From assembly GCF_001639065.2 (NCBI RefSeq), contig NZ_LQXO02000039.1, forward strand, positions 32,184 to 96,183: 64,000 nt of DNA, given 5' to 3'. Position numbers and translations under genes: made by a program. The stretch comes from Vibrio barjaei (GTDB lineage Bacteria; Pseudomonadota; Gammaproteobacteria; Enterobacterales; Vibrionaceae). The notes below the pieces were generated by a model. The model was not told where the DNA came from. It worked only from the letters and a program-made list of their open reading frames with translations, and searched no databases. This document shows positions 26,146 through 34,325 of the stretch, one piece after another; position 1 is the first letter of the stretch; each line of letters begins with the position of its first letter.

Positions 26146-27054
26146 TTATGTTACTTGGAGCACCTTTTCCCATGTCACGAGCGACACCAACGAGAGCATA
26201 GTGGTGAACAGTATCACGCTCGCCGTTGCTTCCTTTGCCACCTGATATCGCTCAGACAATAAGTACACGTTTATACCCGTTGGCAGACTGGCCAAAATCA
26301 CCAAAACTTGAACTTCTATTTGAGAAAGTTGAAATACAAAACTCGCGAAAAGCAGCATTGTTAGTGGAAATACAACGATTTTCACTGCAAGAAGCAGTAA
26401 CACTTTCTCTTGCATCAATGCACGGAACGGATAGCAACTTAGGCTTGCTCCAAGAATGAATAAAATAACCGGAAGAGCGGCCCAGCCAATGAGCGCTAAG
26501 CCATCAACAACTGCCGGATAAAGAGTAATGCCCCATACATTAATCAATAACCCAGTGGCAATTGCGAGTAGAATCGGGTCAGTCACAACTTTTTTATAAG
26601 AGTAGAAACCCGGCTCCCCCGAACGAATCATAAGTATGTTGACCAAGGGCAACACCACGACCAAATTGGTCACGATAATTCCCATTAAAATCAGTTCAGC
26701 TTCTGGACCATACAGTGAGAACACCAATGGCACACCAATACCAACGGCATTAGGATACAGCGCAGAAATCGATTTGATCGTCGCCGCCGCTGCGGTGTCA
26801 TTGCCTTTGACGAAGAGCCAAAGACGGACAGCAAAAAATAAACCTCCCAACCCCAAACCATAAGTCGCCAGTAGCTTTGGCGAAGGAAGTTGAGAGAGAT
26901 CGGCGTGAACAAGTGAAGTAAAGAACAAACAAGGCGTAAGATAGCTAAAGGCAATATTTCGGCTCCAATCAATGCGATGTTTCGTCATGATTGGTAACGC
27001 TTTAGCGGCTAGTAGCCCAAGCACAATGAGTGATAGTAACTTCACTTGCTCCAT
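26146..27054 (-). CDS. AEC-family (auxin efflux carrier-like) permease
   Basis: A 302-residue membrane protein with about ten hydrophobic helices. Family-typical segments include 'TPCLFFTSLVH' near residue 41, 'LYPNAVGIGVPLVFSLYGPEA' around 101 and 'ASLPTGINVYLLSERY' near the end. AEC proteins move organic acids or other small anions. The operon already has a TRAP importer, so this may export an end product or import a second substrate. It starts 2 bp after the tpiA-like stop. Confidence 0.85.
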   Translation of the reverse strand: MEQVKLLSLIVLGLLAAKALPIMTKHRIDWSRNIAFSYLTPCLFFTSLVHADLSQLPSPKLLATYGLGLGGLFFAVRLWLFVKGNDTAAAATIKSISALYPNAVGIGVPLVFSLYGPEAELILMGIIVTNLVVVLPLVNILMIRSGEPGFYSYKKVVTDPILLAIATGLLINVWGITLYPAVVDGLALIGWAALPVILFILGASLSCYPFRALMQEKVLLLLAVKIVVFPLTMLLFASFVFQLSQIEVQVLVILASLPTGINVYLLSERYQVAKEATASVILFTTMLSLVSLVTWEKVLQVT

Positions 27055-27056
27055 CG

Positions 27057-27833
27057 TTAGTGCTCCAACTTGCTATTGGCAATACTGAGCAGCTCAACGT
27101 AGCCTTCGGCATTCCAAGCCGTACGACCAACAAACACGCCATCAATATTGGCTTGGTCTAGTAGCTCCGAGGCATTAGTTAGATTGACGCTACCACCGTA
27201 TAGAAGTACCACATTATCCGCGATCTCTTGACCATAGCACTCCACCAGTGCATCACGGATTGCGCGATGTACCGTTTCGGCTTCTTCTTTGGTCGCCGGA
27301 GTACCTCCTTCTCCAATTGCCCATACAGGCTCATAAGCGAGGACAACGTTGGCGACTTTGTCTAGAGGAACGTCATACAACGCAATCTTAACCTGACGCA
27401 CAACAGACTCTACTGATACGCCCCACATCTTTTCGTCTGCGGTGTCACCGACACAAACCAGTGGTGTTAGGCCATGCTTTAAAGCCGCAAGCACTTTAAG
27501 ATTGACGGTTTTGTCCGTCTCGCCGAACATAGCGCGTCGCTCAGAATGACCGATCTCCACAATAGAGACACCACAATCTTTCAGCATCAATGGTGACACT
27601 TCACCGGTAAACGCTCCGCTGTCTTGCCAGCACATATTCTGTGCGCCAAGTTTTATCGCTTCTGCATGTATCGTTTGTGCCATTTGAGAAAGGTAAGGGA
27701 ATGGCGGAATAACAAAAGGTTGAATTCGGTCATCTGACCGTTCAACCGCCTGTTCCACTGCCGCTGCCCATGACGCTGCCGAGGCAGCGTCTTTGTTCAT
27801 TTTCCAGCTTGTGCCGACCCAGATTTTCTTCAT
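27057..27833 (-). CDS. Triosephosphate isomerase paralog, likely L-erythrulose-1-phosphate isomerase (LerI/EryH type)
   Basis: A 258-residue TIM barrel from ATG 27833; its ATGA overlaps the dhaL stop. Catalytic Lys11, His96 ('GHSERRAMFGETD') and Glu168 ('AYEPVWAIGEGGTPAT') are present. Two positions differ from true TpiA. The 'GNWKMN' Asn is Ser in 'GTSWKMNKD', and loop 6 reads GEGGTPA rather than GTGKTAT. I recall both changes from EryH/LerI proteins, which convert L-erythrulose 1-phosphate to D-erythrulose 4-phosphate. The dhaKL and rpiB neighbours agree. The housekeeping tpiA is expected elsewhere. Confidence 0.82.
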   Translation of the reverse strand: MKKIWVGTSWKMNKDAASAASWAAAVEQAVERSDDRIQPFVIPPFPYLSQMAQTIHAEAIKLGAQNMCWQDSGAFTGEVSPLMLKDCGVSIVEIGHSERRAMFGETDKTVNLKVLAALKHGLTPLVCVGDTADEKMWGVSVESVVRQVKIALYDVPLDKVANVVLAYEPVWAIGEGGTPATKEEAETVHRAIRDALVECYGQEIADNVVLLYGGSVNLTNASELLDQANIDGVFVGRTAWNAEGYVELLSIANSKLEH

Positions 27834-28462
27834 GCTGGAACCTGCTCGCACGCATATTCAGACATGAACTGTAAGATAAGAGACATAGATACCGCGCCTG
27901 GATCTGGATGACCCAGTGAACGCTCACCAAGAGTTTTCGCTTTACCAGTTGTGGCAATCATATCTTTAGTTGCTTCAACACCTTGCTTGGAGGCAGCAGC
28001 AATTGCAGGTAGGTTTTTCGTCAAGTCACCAGAAAGTTTTTCAGATGCTTCAACAGCTGCTACTAGGGCATCAATCATCGTCTTATCCCCTGGTTTTGCA
28101 CCACCACGGTGATAAACACCTTGCAAACCGCCGGCTAAGAATGTCGCCAATGTTTCGGTATCCAGTTGCTCTGCACCTTTGATGGACTTAGCACCGCTAC
28201 GGAACAAGGTACCGAAGATCGCCCCAGAAGCCCCGCCCATGGTAGCCATCATAGTAGAGCCAATTTTCAGCATCAGCTTACTGACATCTTCTGGTTGAAA
28301 TTCGTCCGTCAGCAGCGTCTGAACGGCTAGAAAGCCTCGCTCCATACCTATGCCGTGGTCGCCATCACCAATCGCTTGGTCATACTTAGTCAGCATAGGT
28401 TCGCTATCGACCATGTTCTTTGCCACATAAGCCATCATGTTTTTCGCCGTTAATACATCCAT
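27830..28462 (-). CDS. dhaL: Dihydroxyacetone kinase-like nucleotide-binding subunit (DhaL)
   Basis: A 210-residue protein, the same length as E. coli DhaL. The Mg-nucleotide site motif 'DQAIGDGDHGIGM' is intact, as are 'GGASGAIFGTLFRSG' and 'KPGDKTMIDAL'. It carries the nucleotide that phosphorylates the ketose bound to DhaK. No DhaM-type PTS gene lies in the window, so ATP may be used directly, as in LerK-type or ATP-dependent kinases. It is located 2 bp after dhaK. Confidence 0.9.
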   Translation of the reverse strand: MDVLTAKNMMAYVAKNMVDSEPMLTKYDQAIGDGDHGIGMERGFLAVQTLLTDEFQPEDVSKLMLKIGSTMMATMGGASGAIFGTLFRSGAKSIKGAEQLDTETLATFLAGGLQGVYHRGGAKPGDKTMIDALVAAVEASEKLSGDLTKNLPAIAAASKQGVEATKDMIATTGKAKTLGERSLGHPDPGAVSMSLILQFMSEYACEQVPA

Positions 28463-28464
28463 TG

Positions 28465-29478
28465 TTATTTCCTCAAAGCAAATGATTCACAAGGTAGGTC
28501 GTAGAGCGCTTTCAGCTCATCATCCAGTTTTAATAAAGTAATTGAGTAGCCAGACATTTCCTGAGACGTACAGTAGTTGCCCACTAACGTGTCATGAACC
28601 GTGATGCCACGCTCTGCCAGAAGGGCATGCGCTTGCTTGGTCGCAATCAGAAGTTCCATATAAGTCGATGCGCCTAGATTATTGACCAAAAGGCACACTT
28701 CATCGCCAGATTGATACGGAAGGTCAGTGCACAGATCATTAATGAGACGGGTGACGACGTCGTCAGCAGAGGTCATTTTCTCGCGGGACACACCCGGTTC
28801 ACCATGCAAACCCATACCAATTTCTAGCTCATCATCTGGCAGTTCAAAGTTAAAGGTATTGGTTTGTGGTACTGAGCCCGCCGACAATGCCACGCCAATT
28901 GAACGGGTGTAGTCGCGAGCGCGTTCAGTCACTGCCACAATTTGGTCAAAGTCATCGTATTTTTCAGACGCTGCACCAGCGATTTTTAGCACGTACAAAT
29001 CACCCGCCGTACCACGTCTTTCTTCGATTTTTTCTAACGGTGCAGAAGCCACATCATCCCAAACACGAATGGTGTGAGTTTTGATGTCATCATCGTCAGC
29101 AAGTTCGGCAGCAATATCAAAGTTCATATTGTCGCCCGCATAGTTTCCGTAAATGTAAATTACTCCGTTGCCATTGTTGACCGCTTCAGTCGTCTGCAAA
29201 ATCACGTTTGGTGCAGGAGCAGCAAAAATATCACCCAACGCCGCCGCATCCGCGAGTCCCTTGCCGACGTAGCCTGCAAATAATGGCTCGTGACCTGCGC
29301 CACCACCAGTCACGATAGCGACTTTATCCTGAGGAAAATCAGTACGCATTGCCGCGGTAATACCCGGTAATCCTTCTAGCTTGCCATTCATTGCAACCAA
29401 GAGACCGTCAAATTGCTCTCTTGCCACCGCCATTGGATCATTAATCAGTTTTTTTGGCTTTCTCATGGGGTTCACCAT
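28465..29478 (-). CDS. dhaK: Dihydroxyacetone kinase-like substrate-binding subunit (DhaK)
   Basis: A 337-residue DhaK domain. 'TGGGAGHEPLFAGYVG' and 'GMGLHGEPGV' are both present; the latter carries the His that forms a hemiaminal with the substrate carbonyl. Known homologues act on dihydroxyacetone or L-erythrulose. The erythrulose-type TpiA paralog and RpiB here favour L-erythrulose. ATG 29478 lies 5 bp after the pdxA-like stop; an alternative ATG at 29466 has a GGTGA upstream and gives a more typical N-terminus. Confidence 0.9.
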   Translation of the reverse strand: MVNPMRKPKKLINDPMAVAREQFDGLLVAMNGKLEGLPGITAAMRTDFPQDKVAIVTGGGAGHEPLFAGYVGKGLADAAALGDIFAAPAPNVILQTTEAVNNGNGVIYIYGNYAGDNMNFDIAAELADDDDIKTHTIRVWDDVASAPLEKIEERRGTAGDLYVLKIAGAASEKYDDFDQIVAVTERARDYTRSIGVALSAGSVPQTNTFNFELPDDELEIGMGLHGEPGVSREKMTSADDVVTRLINDLCTDLPYQSGDEVCLLVNNLGASTYMELLIATKQAHALLAERGITVHDTLVGNYCTSQEMSGYSITLLKLDDELKALYDLPCESFALRK

Positions 29479-29483
29479 TTATT

Positions 29484-30494
29484 TTATTGTTGTTTTAGTT
29501 GATAACTTGTCGCCATTCGAGTGGTCAGCTTCAGTGCATTTTCCATTGCAGGCGTTGAGGCAACGTTCTTGCCGTAAATATCAAAGGCAGAGCCGTGGTT
29601 AGCGGTGGCAATTGGAATTGGAATACCGCCCTGAACCGTGACGCCGCGGTCAAAGCCCATCATTTTCAGCGCTGTCGCGCCTTGGTCGTGGTACATAGAA
29701 ACAATCGAGTTCATCGATTCTTTCTCTACAACCCACATAGTCGTGTCACCAGGGAATGGCCCGAATGCTTCGATGCCTTTTTGCTTCGCTTTTTCAATTG
29801 CCGGTGTAATAGTGGTAATTTCCTCATCACCGAACAGTCCACCTTCCCCACCGTGTGGGTTAAGGGCTTGAACGGCAATTCGTGGCGACTCAAAACCTGC
29901 AGAGCGCAATGTTTTGTCCATCAGCTCAATGGTTTCTAAAACCGAATCAACCGTGAGATTATTTACAACATTCTTGAATGGGATATGAGAGGTAACGCGA
30001 CCCGCCCAAATGTCGTCGACAACGTTGACTTCACAGCCAAATCCTTGATAGCCAGTCAGCTCTGCAAACCACGACAGTTCATCACGGTGAGCCAGACCTG
30101 CCATGCTCATCGCTTGCTTATTCAAAGGTGCGAAGCAAATGCCATGGGTTTTATGAGCCAAGGTTAAGTCAACCGCTATCTTGAGTGTTTCAAGTACATA
30201 AGTTCCGCCTTGCGCCGTAGCTTTACCGTACTCAATAGGCTCGGCATGAGAGCTGCCAAATTTCAATAACACAGGCTTATTGTCGACAAAGTTGGCTTGC
30301 TCGAATGAATCAACCACATCGTAATCAAACGTCACTTGTGCGATGTCCATGCCTTTGCGAAGCTCATACTCGTCGGCAATGATAAGAATATTGGCTTGCT
30401 GTCTGTTTGCCTCGTCAGCGAGCACCTTAACCGCAACTTCAGGGCCAATTCCGGAAGGGTCACCTAATACAAGAGCAATAGTCGGTTTAGTCAT
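29484..30494 (-). CDS. pdxA2: PdxA-family dehydrogenase (PdxA2-like), likely 4-phospho-tetronate dehydrogenase
   Basis: A 336-residue PdxA-fold oxidoreductase. The N-terminus is 'ALVLGDPSGIGPEVAVKVL', and the three metal His motifs are 'LAHRDELSWFAELTG', 'LNPHGGEGG' and 'MYHDQGATALK'. True PdxA oxidises 4-phosphohydroxythreonine for vitamin B6. PdxA2 paralogs in sugar-acid operons oxidise and decarboxylate 4-phospho-D-threonate or D-erythronate to DHAP. The operon setting with a TRAP importer favours the catabolic role, although the DUF1537 kinase usually paired with PdxA2 is not present. Confidence 0.86.
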   Translation of the reverse strand: MTKPTIALVLGDPSGIGPEVAVKVLADEANRQQANILIIADEYELRKGMDIAQVTFDYDVVDSFEQANFVDNKPVLLKFGSSHAEPIEYGKATAQGGTYVLETLKIAVDLTLAHKTHGICFAPLNKQAMSMAGLAHRDELSWFAELTGYQGFGCEVNVVDDIWAGRVTSHIPFKNVVNNLTVDSVLETIELMDKTLRSAGFESPRIAVQALNPHGGEGGLFGDEEITTITPAIEKAKQKGIEAFGPFPGDTTMWVVEKESMNSIVSMYHDQGATALKMMGFDRGVTVQGGIPIPIATANHGSAFDIYGKNVASTPAMENALKLTTRMATSYQLKQQ

Positions 30495-30512
30495 GTTGTA
30501 ATTCCTTGAAAG

Positions 30513-31796
30513 TTATTTATAAATGAAGTCCACAAAACCTACAGAGAGCGCGGGTACGTACGTTGCCAGTAGCAGCACAAAGAACAGTACTCCGATGAAC
30601 AGTGCGTTGACTTTTGTTACCTGCCAAATGTCTCGTTTCGCGATAGAACAGGCCGTGATAAGAACACTTGCCACAGGCGGCGTTTGTTGACCAATAGAGA
30701 TATTCAGTGCCAGCATAATTCCGAAGTGAATTGGGTCGATGCCTAATTCATGAATCAGTGGAAGTACTATAGGTACAGTTAGAATGATGGCCGCGGCGCC
30801 GTGCAGGAACACACCAACAATTAAGAGCATCACGTTAAGCATCATGAGAACAACGTACTTGTTTTCAGAGATACTTAAGATGCCAGCTGCCATTTGTTGC
30901 GGCACTTCTTGCTCGGTTAGGAACAGACCAAGTACTGCTGAAGTTGCGACGAGAAGCATCACTACTGATGTACCTGTAACCCCTTCCATCATCGCTTTAT
31001 AGAACAGTTTTAGGTCCATCTCGCGGTAGATAAAGATGCTGATCACTAACGCTAGCAATACCGCAATGCCCGCTGCTTCCGTCGCGGTCATAAAGCCTGA
31101 AAGGATGCCGCCAAGAATAGCGAACGGTAGTGTTAGTGCCCAAAATGCATCTTTAAATGCTACCCAAAGCTTACGAAGGCTAAACGACTCTTCTCTTGGC
31201 AAGTTGTATTTGACCGCGTAGTAGTAACACACTCCAAACATACCTGCTGCACCAAGAAGACCCGATACGATACCTGCCACAAACAGCTGTGAAATCGACA
31301 CATCGGCCATCGCACCGTAAATAATCATTGGTAACGATGGTGGAATTATCACTGCTAGAGAAGCTGAAGACGATGTGACCGCCGCAGAAAAGCTTCCTGA
31401 GTAACCACGTTTTTTCATCGCGGGAATCAAGATAGAACCTAGCGCGGCAACGTCGGCCACTGCTGAGCCAGAAATCTCAGCAAAAATCATCGAGACACCA
31501 ACGTTTACCATAGATAGGCCGCCACGAACGAAGCCTACAATGGCGTTAACGAAATTGATCAATCGAAGAGAAATACCACCGGTGTTCATTAGTGCACCAG
31601 CGAAGACAAATAATGGAATAGACAGTAGCGTGAATTTAGAGCCACCTTCAAACATCGCCAGCGCGGCGTTGTAAATTGCGTCAATGCCTGACGTCGCAAC
31701 CATCCCTACAACAGCGACCGCTCCGATAGCAACACCAATTGGCACATTAATCATTACTAAAGCGATCAAACAAAACAAAACGACTAACGCACTCAT
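30513..31796 (-). CDS. dctM: TRAP transporter large permease (DctM)
   Basis: A 427-residue integral membrane protein with about 12 helices. It has typical DctM segments such as 'GGISLRLINFVNAIVGFVRG', 'SGSAVADVAALGSILIPAM' and 'PPSLPMIIYGAMADVS'. It forms the sodium-driven transport channel with DctQ. It overlaps dctQ by 4 bp. TRAP systems import acids and related polyols; the protein alone does not show the substrate. Confidence 0.92.
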   Translation of the reverse strand: MSALVVLFCLIALVMINVPIGVAIGAVAVVGMVATSGIDAIYNAALAMFEGGSKFTLLSIPLFVFAGALMNTGGISLRLINFVNAIVGFVRGGLSMVNVGVSMIFAEISGSAVADVAALGSILIPAMKKRGYSGSFSAAVTSSSASLAVIIPPSLPMIIYGAMADVSISQLFVAGIVSGLLGAAGMFGVCYYYAVKYNLPREESFSLRKLWVAFKDAFWALTLPFAILGGILSGFMTATEAAGIAVLLALVISIFIYREMDLKLFYKAMMEGVTGTSVVMLLVATSAVLGLFLTEQEVPQQMAAGILSISENKYVVLMMLNVMLLIVGVFLHGAAAIILTVPIVLPLIHELGIDPIHFGIMLALNISIGQQTPPVASVLITACSIAKRDIWQVTKVNALFIGVLFFVLLLATYVPALSVGFVDFIYK

Positions 31797-32368
31797 TTCA
31801 CAGCCTCCATTGCTTCTGACATATCCTTTTTGGCATCACGAATTGCTTCTTTGATTTCTTCATCTTCTTGCGTTGAACCGTCACAAAGTAAATTCCATGC
31901 CTTTGGTAATGAGCAAAGTTGAGCCACAATAAATAGCACCGCTCCGATAGGTAACGCAGATTGAGCAAAGGAAAGCGTAATAAAGTCGAGACTGGTTAGT
32001 GTCTCGTCCCCGAAAATTTCTAGAATGTAGTAACTGGCCCAAGCAATCACGGCAAAGAATCCAATCACCACCAGTTCACTGAACAAAAACAGTGCTTTAC
32101 GTAGTGGCAACGCCATACTCGCCACTAAGCCGCCAAAGCCCATATGAGAGCGTTTAATAGCGCACAGCGCCGAACCATAGAATGTCAGCCAGGCCAACAA
32201 AATCGCGGAGACTTCGTCGTACCAATAAAGAGAAGCACCGCTAAAACGCGAAAAAACAGCAACAATAATAATGGTGCTGAGTGCGAGTAAGATCGTCATG
32301 GAAATAGCGATCAACACTTTTTCTAGAACGCTAGAAACTCTATTTAACACAGCTAGAAAAGACATCAT
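31793..32368 (-). CDS. dctQ: TRAP transporter small permease (DctQ)
   Basis: A DctQ-type four-helix membrane protein of about 191 residues. ATG 32368 or the immediately following ATG 32365 is preferred over an upstream codon at 32401, because CGAGG precedes them. 'LYWYDEVSAILLAWLTFYGS' is the family signature region. The charged C-terminal tail ('EIKEAIRDAKKDMSEAMEA') is cytoplasmic. It lies between dctP and dctM in the operon. Confidence 0.9.
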   Translation of the reverse strand: MMSFLAVLNRVSSVLEKVLIAISMTILLALSTIIIVAVFSRFSGASLYWYDEVSAILLAWLTFYGSALCAIKRSHMGFGGLVASMALPLRKALFLFSELVVIGFFAVIAWASYYILEIFGDETLTSLDFITLSFAQSALPIGAVLFIVAQLCSLPKAWNLLCDGSTQEDEEIKEAIRDAKKDMSEAMEAVK

Positions 32369-32424
32369 AAAACCTCGCGAAAAACACATGAGTGGCTGCA
32401 CCTAGGGTGCAGCCAAGGGACTTC

Positions 32425-33408
32425 TTAGTTAGCTGTTGCCATTGCTTTATTCAGCATGACTTCGCCGTTATTTACGTTTTTCACAAAATCGTCGTAGATA
32501 GGTTGGCTTGCATCAACGAAGGCTTGACGGTTCGCTACATTAAGCTTCATACCACCAGCAACCAGTTTGTCTTTTAGCTCGCCTTCTAGCTTCGCGGCTT
32601 CTTGATAACCCCACTGCTGCGCTTGCTTTGCAGAGTCTTCTAGTACCGCACGTACTTCATCAGGGAATTTGCCATAATGACGCGCACCTGCTGTTAAGTA
32701 AGCTGGAGTGTATACGTGGTTTGTCACACTCAAATAGCCTTGTACTTCATGCAATTTTGCGGCGTAGATGTTGGTATAAGGGTTTTCTTGTCCATCGATA
32801 ACGCCAGTTTGTAGACCAATGAATACCTCACTGAAGCTCATAGGCGTTGGGTTAGCCCCCCAATTTTTGAACATCTTCACGCGCCATGAACTGTTTGGCG
32901 TACGAATTTTCAAACCATCAAGATCTTCTGGTGTGTTAACCGGGCGCTGCGCATTAGTAATGTTTCTAAAGCCGTTTTCCCAAAAACCGATGACTTTGTA
33001 GCCTTTCTTCTCAGCAGCTGGCGCGATATATGGCCAGAATACTTGCTCCTCGATCTTAGCGACATGGTCACGATCTGAGACTAAAAATGGTAATTCAAAC
33101 AACGCCATTTCCGATACGTGCGTTGGTAGTGTTGAAGTAAGTAGAGCCAAGTCGACTGTGCCTAGCTTCAACTTCTGTTGAACATCTTTGTCTTTACCTA
33201 ACTGAGCTGCACCAAAAAACTTGAGGTTGTAGTCAATGCCTTGCTTCTTGAATTCTTCGTTTGCCACTTCAGTAAAGTATTGTGTCGTGTTGTATTGAAG
33301 TGAACCTACCTGCGCACTGGTCGCAACTTTTAGGTCTTTAGCAAATGCTGCTGAAGATAGAACGGCAGATACAGCGAGTGCAGTAAAAGTAAGTGTTGTT
33401 TTTTTCAT
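32425..33408 (-). CDS. dctP: TRAP transporter periplasmic solute-binding protein (DctP)
   Basis: A 327-residue secreted binding protein with signal peptide MKKTTLTFTALAVSAVLSSA cleaved after AFA. DctP-family features include 'KLGTVDLALLTSTLP', 'FWENGFRNITNAQRPV' and 'KIRTPNSSWRVKMFKNWGAN', which holds the Arg that usually pairs with the substrate carboxylate. 'GVIDGQENPYTNI' follows. ATG 33408 is preferred over GTG 33420 on signal-peptide and GGAA spacing grounds. The Arg suggests an acid ligand, such as a sugar acid. Confidence 0.92.
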   Translation of the reverse strand: MKKTTLTFTALAVSAVLSSAAFAKDLKVATSAQVGSLQYNTTQYFTEVANEEFKKQGIDYNLKFFGAAQLGKDKDVQQKLKLGTVDLALLTSTLPTHVSEMALFELPFLVSDRDHVAKIEEQVFWPYIAPAAEKKGYKVIGFWENGFRNITNAQRPVNTPEDLDGLKIRTPNSSWRVKMFKNWGANPTPMSFSEVFIGLQTGVIDGQENPYTNIYAAKLHEVQGYLSVTNHVYTPAYLTAGARHYGKFPDEVRAVLEDSAKQAQQWGYQEAAKLEGELKDKLVAGGMKLNVANRQAFVDASQPIYDDFVKNVNNGEVMLNKAMATAN

Positions 33409-33447
33409 TTTAGTTTCCACGTTATTCCATTAAACATTGAGGGAGGG

Positions 33448-33894
33448 TTATCCAATAAATTCTTTCTCTATCTCCTTAATTCTATTTACCTTAGGGGTCG
33501 AAGGTCCGTCAGAAAACTCTGAATCTAACCAAGTGTCTAATATCGCTTTTGCGAGCTCAGAACCAATCACGCGAGAACCCATAGTGATAATTTGGGCATC
33601 GTTGCTCTTACGCGCTCGCTCAGCAGAGAACGTATCGTGACAAAGTGCAGCTCGAATACCTGGTACTTTATTTGCCACGATAGATACACCTATTCCGGTA
33701 CCACAAAGAATAATGCCGCGTTCATGCTTTCCTGCACTCACCGCTAAGCTCACTTCTTTAGCAATGTCCGGATACAGTGATGCGTTATCTGGGTCGATTC
33801 CATAGTCGACATATTCAATACCTTTCGCAGCTAAATGAGCTTTCAAGCACTCCTTTAGATCTATTGCTGCGTCATCACACCCAATTGCAATCAT
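33448..33894 (-). CDS. rpiB: RpiB-family sugar-phosphate isomerase
   Basis: A 148-residue RpiB/LacAB protein from ATG 33894, with AAGGA upstream. 'IAIGCDDAAIDLKECLKAHL' starts the fold, and the catalytic Cys lies in 'GIILCGTGIGVSIVANKVPG'. 'CHDTFSAERARKSNDAQIIT' is the typical substrate-site region. RpiB interconverts ribose and ribulose 5-phosphates. EryI-type members interconvert D-erythrulose 4-phosphate and D-erythrose 4-phosphate, the step expected in this operon. It is the first gene of the operon. Confidence 0.92.
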   Translation of the reverse strand: MIAIGCDDAAIDLKECLKAHLAAKGIEYVDYGIDPDNASLYPDIAKEVSLAVSAGKHERGIILCGTGIGVSIVANKVPGIRAALCHDTFSAERARKSNDAQIITMGSRVIGSELAKAILDTWLDSEFSDGPSTPKVNRIKEIEKEFIG

Positions 33895-34325
33895 GTCGCC
33901 ATCCTTACGTTCATTTGTCCACATAGATTACAAATGATATTGAACTTTTATTCAAAATAGTTACAGATGAACATCTTTTAAATGAGATATTAGTCACCAA
34001 AACAATACAATTTATTAACATTATCGTGATCAACCTAGCCTAAATCCAATTTAACAAACGGAAGTAACTTTTATAAAACAGAACGAGCTAGAGATCACAA
34101 TATAAAAATTAATTTATTAATATTCAATAACTTAAAATAAAAACATGGCTTTGTTAACACCATTAAAATAGAGCTTTAACTCTACTTAAATACTGCTAAA
34201 ACACCCAGTTTGGTGGTTTGTTCATACAAACAAAGAAATGAGAACATTAACATTCTAAATATATTGTTCAGATGTTATATTGATTGAACATATGAACAAT
34301 AGCTATAACAAAAGGACTTACCAAA
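33895..34325. promoter_or_regulatory. Divergent control region of the carbohydrate locus with candidate SorC operators
   Basis: About 430 bases separate the rpiB and glpX-like starts. Near rpiB, ATTGAACTTTTATTCAAAAT contains the inverted pair TTGAA (33941) and TTCAA (to 33956). Near glpX, ATTGTTCA (34263-34270) is the exact inverse of TGAACAAT (34293-34300), and another TGAACA starts at 34285. A further TGTTCA lies at about 34219. SorC/DeoR-type regulators of this family bind TGAACA-like palindromes in some bacteria, so these are plausible sites for the SorC protein encoded at 35374. No riboswitch was recognised. Confidence 0.55.
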
